Positions 4,826-6,026 of a DNA stretch of 6,026 nucleotides are shown here, piece after piece. This DNA comes from JAQBRD01 sp041158765 (GTDB lineage Bacteria; Patescibacteriota; Minisyncoccia; Phycocordibacterales; PALSA-1337), in contig JBEBAU010000027.1 of NCBI GenBank assembly GCA_041158765.1, forward strand, positions 1-6,026, in the 5' to 3' direction. Within the stretch, counting starts at the first letter, position 1; every line of letters begins with the position of its first letter. The position numbers and the translations under genes were made by a program. Under the pieces are notes generated by a model that saw only the letters and a list, made by a program, of their open reading frames with translations, did not search any database and was not told where the DNA came from.

Positions 4826-5992
4826 TTATTGTTCCTCAGAGAGCTTGGTTCGTATCTGAGCGAGGATTTCTTGGCGGATAGAGTCATTTTCTTTCAAGAA
4901 TTGACGTGTAGCGTCATAGCCACGGCCGAGTTTGACCTCTCCATAGACATATGAAATACCACTCTTCACAACGAGACCCATCTTCTCACCGAGAGCGATG
5001 ATTTCACCCTCCTGTGAAATACCTTCGTTATACATAAGATCGAATTCTGTCTGGCGGAATGGGGCAGCGACCTTATTTTTCACGACTTTTACGCGGACAC
5101 GACCGCCCATAATCTCTTCGCCCTTCTTGATCTGAGCAATTCGTCGAATATCGAGGCGTACTGAGGTGTAGAACTTGAGCGCTTTACCTCCTGGGGTGGT
5201 CTCTGGGTTACCGAACATCACACCGATCTGCATACGGATCTGATTGATGAAAATAACTACAGTCTTAGATCGGGCGACAATAGCCGTGAGCTTACGAAGA
5301 GCTTGTGACATAAGTCGAGCTTGCTTACCAACATGATGCGCACCCATATCTCCTTCGATCTCGTCCTTTGGAGTGAGGGCTGCGACTGAATCAATGACGA
5401 TAACGTCCATTTTGCCAGATCGAACGAGAGATTCGACGATCTCGAGAGCCTGTTCACCATTGTCTGGCTGAGATATGAGGAGCTCATCAGTGCGTACACC
5501 AATGCGCTTAGAATATTCTGGATCCATTGCGTGTTCTGCATCTATGAATGCACAGATTCCACCGAGCTTCTGGGCTTCGGCAATGATGTGAAGGGAAAGG
5601 GTGGTCTTACCTGATGATTCTGGTCCGAAGATTTCAATAATACGTCCTCGAGGCATACCACCAACACCAAGCGCAGCATCAAGCCCAATCGATCCAGTAG
5701 GGATGGCATTGATATTGACCTTAGGCTTCTCACCAAGCTTCATGATGGAATCGTCACCGAACTTGGTACGAATAGCATCAAGTGTATCGCTGATAGAAAG
5801 TGATGGATCATCACGCTTCACAGATGCGTCCTTCTCTCGGTTGGTGATGGACTTGGTGCCTGCGGCTCGAGGAGTCTCTTCTGCTTCAGAAAGGGTAGAG
5901 TCATCGCTCGCAAGAACGGGTTCTTTTGTTTTTATTTGTTTTGCTTTTTTTGCTGCCATAATCATTTTGTTAGTTGGTAATCGTGCGAGCAT
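4826..5992 (-). CDS. recA: recombinase RecA with long N-terminal extension
   Basis: RecA forms ATP-dependent filaments on single-stranded DNA for strand exchange and for induction of the SOS response. The 388 residues include Walker A GPESSGKTT (123-131), the catalytic glutamate in DAEHAMD (E153), Walker B VIVIDS (D201), DNA loop 1 near EGDMGAHHVGKQAR, loop 2 with GNPETTPGGKALKFY, and the C-terminal domain with VKVVKNKVAAPF and GYDATRQFLKEN. Walker A lies about 57 residues later than in E. coli RecA, because of a charged, low-complexity N-terminus with an acidic patch (29-40). The acidic C-terminal tail of E. coli is essentially absent (the end is KLSEEQ). The ATG at 5992 has GAGGT six bases upstream; the ATG at 5959 (giving MAAKKAKQ) is a credible alternative and would match the leaderless style of the neighbours. 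No clear terminator follows, so read-through into efp is likely. Confidence 0.96.
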   Translation of the reverse strand: MLARLPTNKMIMAAKKAKQIKTKEPVLASDDSTLSEAEETPRAAGTKSITNREKDASVKRDDPSLSISDTLDAIRTKFGDDSIMKLGEKPKVNINAIPTGSIGLDAALGVGGMPRGRIIEIFGPESSGKTTLSLHIIAEAQKLGGICAFIDAEHAMDPEYSKRIGVRTDELLISQPDNGEQALEIVESLVRSGKMDVIVIDSVAALTPKDEIEGDMGAHHVGKQARLMSQALRKLTAIVARSKTVVIFINQIRMQIGVMFGNPETTPGGKALKFYTSVRLDIRRIAQIKKGEEIMGGRVRVKVVKNKVAAPFRQTEFDLMYNEGISQEGEIIALGEKMGLVVKSGISYVYGEVKLGRGYDATRQFLKENDSIRQEILAQIRTKLSEEQ

Positions 5993-5998
5993 AACTGT

Positions 5999-6009
5999 AC
6001 CTCATAATA
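5999..6009 (-). promoter_or_regulatory. recA start region: -10-like TATTAT and GAGGT ribosome binding site
   Basis: On the minus strand TATTAT (6004-6009) resembles a -10, and GAGGT (5999-6003) follows at once, six bases before the ATG at 5992. The two readings compete: if TATTAT is the active -10, transcription starts at about 5997 and excludes GAGGT; if the promoter lies beyond the window edge, GAGGT is a normal ribosome binding site. The -35 region would be cut by the window end. Confidence 0.4.
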
Positions 6010-6026
6010 CCTCAATTTTTAATCAA

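Noticed and set aside
5970..6005. Small minus-strand upstream frame of 11 codons overlapping the recA start
   Set aside because: It starts inside the -10-like TATTAT, has no ribosome binding site of its own, and would not be in a transcript starting from that promoter.

Overview
The window looks like chromosomal DNA from a Candidate Phyla Radiation (Patescibacteria) bacterium, most likely a Parcubacteria-type lineage. This is judged from protein character, not from a search. The RecA has a long charged N-terminal extension and the loop motif NPETTPGG. S6 is divergent and extended at both ends. EF-P carries an RKQQRKP loop in place of the usual PGKGQ-type tip. The rpsF-ssb-rpsR operon is compact. 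Base composition is moderate (about 40-45% GC in samples of most genes), with two richer islands: the leuA fragment and the kinase-like gene.

Layout. Positions 1-210 are the 3' end of leuA (2-isopropylmalate synthase), closed by a strong intrinsic terminator. Positions 312-1535 (+) encode a secreted-start, multi-pass membrane protein of the YibE/F family. It converges on a minus-strand gene (1595-2476) that I read as a very divergent adenylate-kinase-like nucleotide kinase with its own terminator. A 328-base divergent intergenic region (2477-2804) holds a minus-strand promoter for the kinase-like gene, a weaker plus-strand promoter, and a foldable leader before rpsF. The operon rpsF (S6), ssb (SSB), rpsR (S18) runs 2805-4071. 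It converges on efp (4185-4757, -), and recA (4826-5992, -) lies upstream of efp. Essentially the whole gap between rpsR and efp is one branched inverted-repeat structure with T-runs on both strands.

How the genes work together. The right half is information-processing: ribosome assembly (S6 and S18 bind each other on 16S rRNA), single-stranded DNA handling (SSB and RecA act on the same substrate), and relief of ribosome stalling (EF-P). The left half is accessory: leucine synthesis, an uncharacterised membrane protein and the odd kinase-like protein. There is no CRISPR, insertion sequence, phage or toxin system. The points most worth a second look are the branched bidirectional terminator, the rpsF leader fold, the degenerate adenylate-kinase-like protein, the non-canonical EF-P loop and the promoters placed almost on top of start codons.
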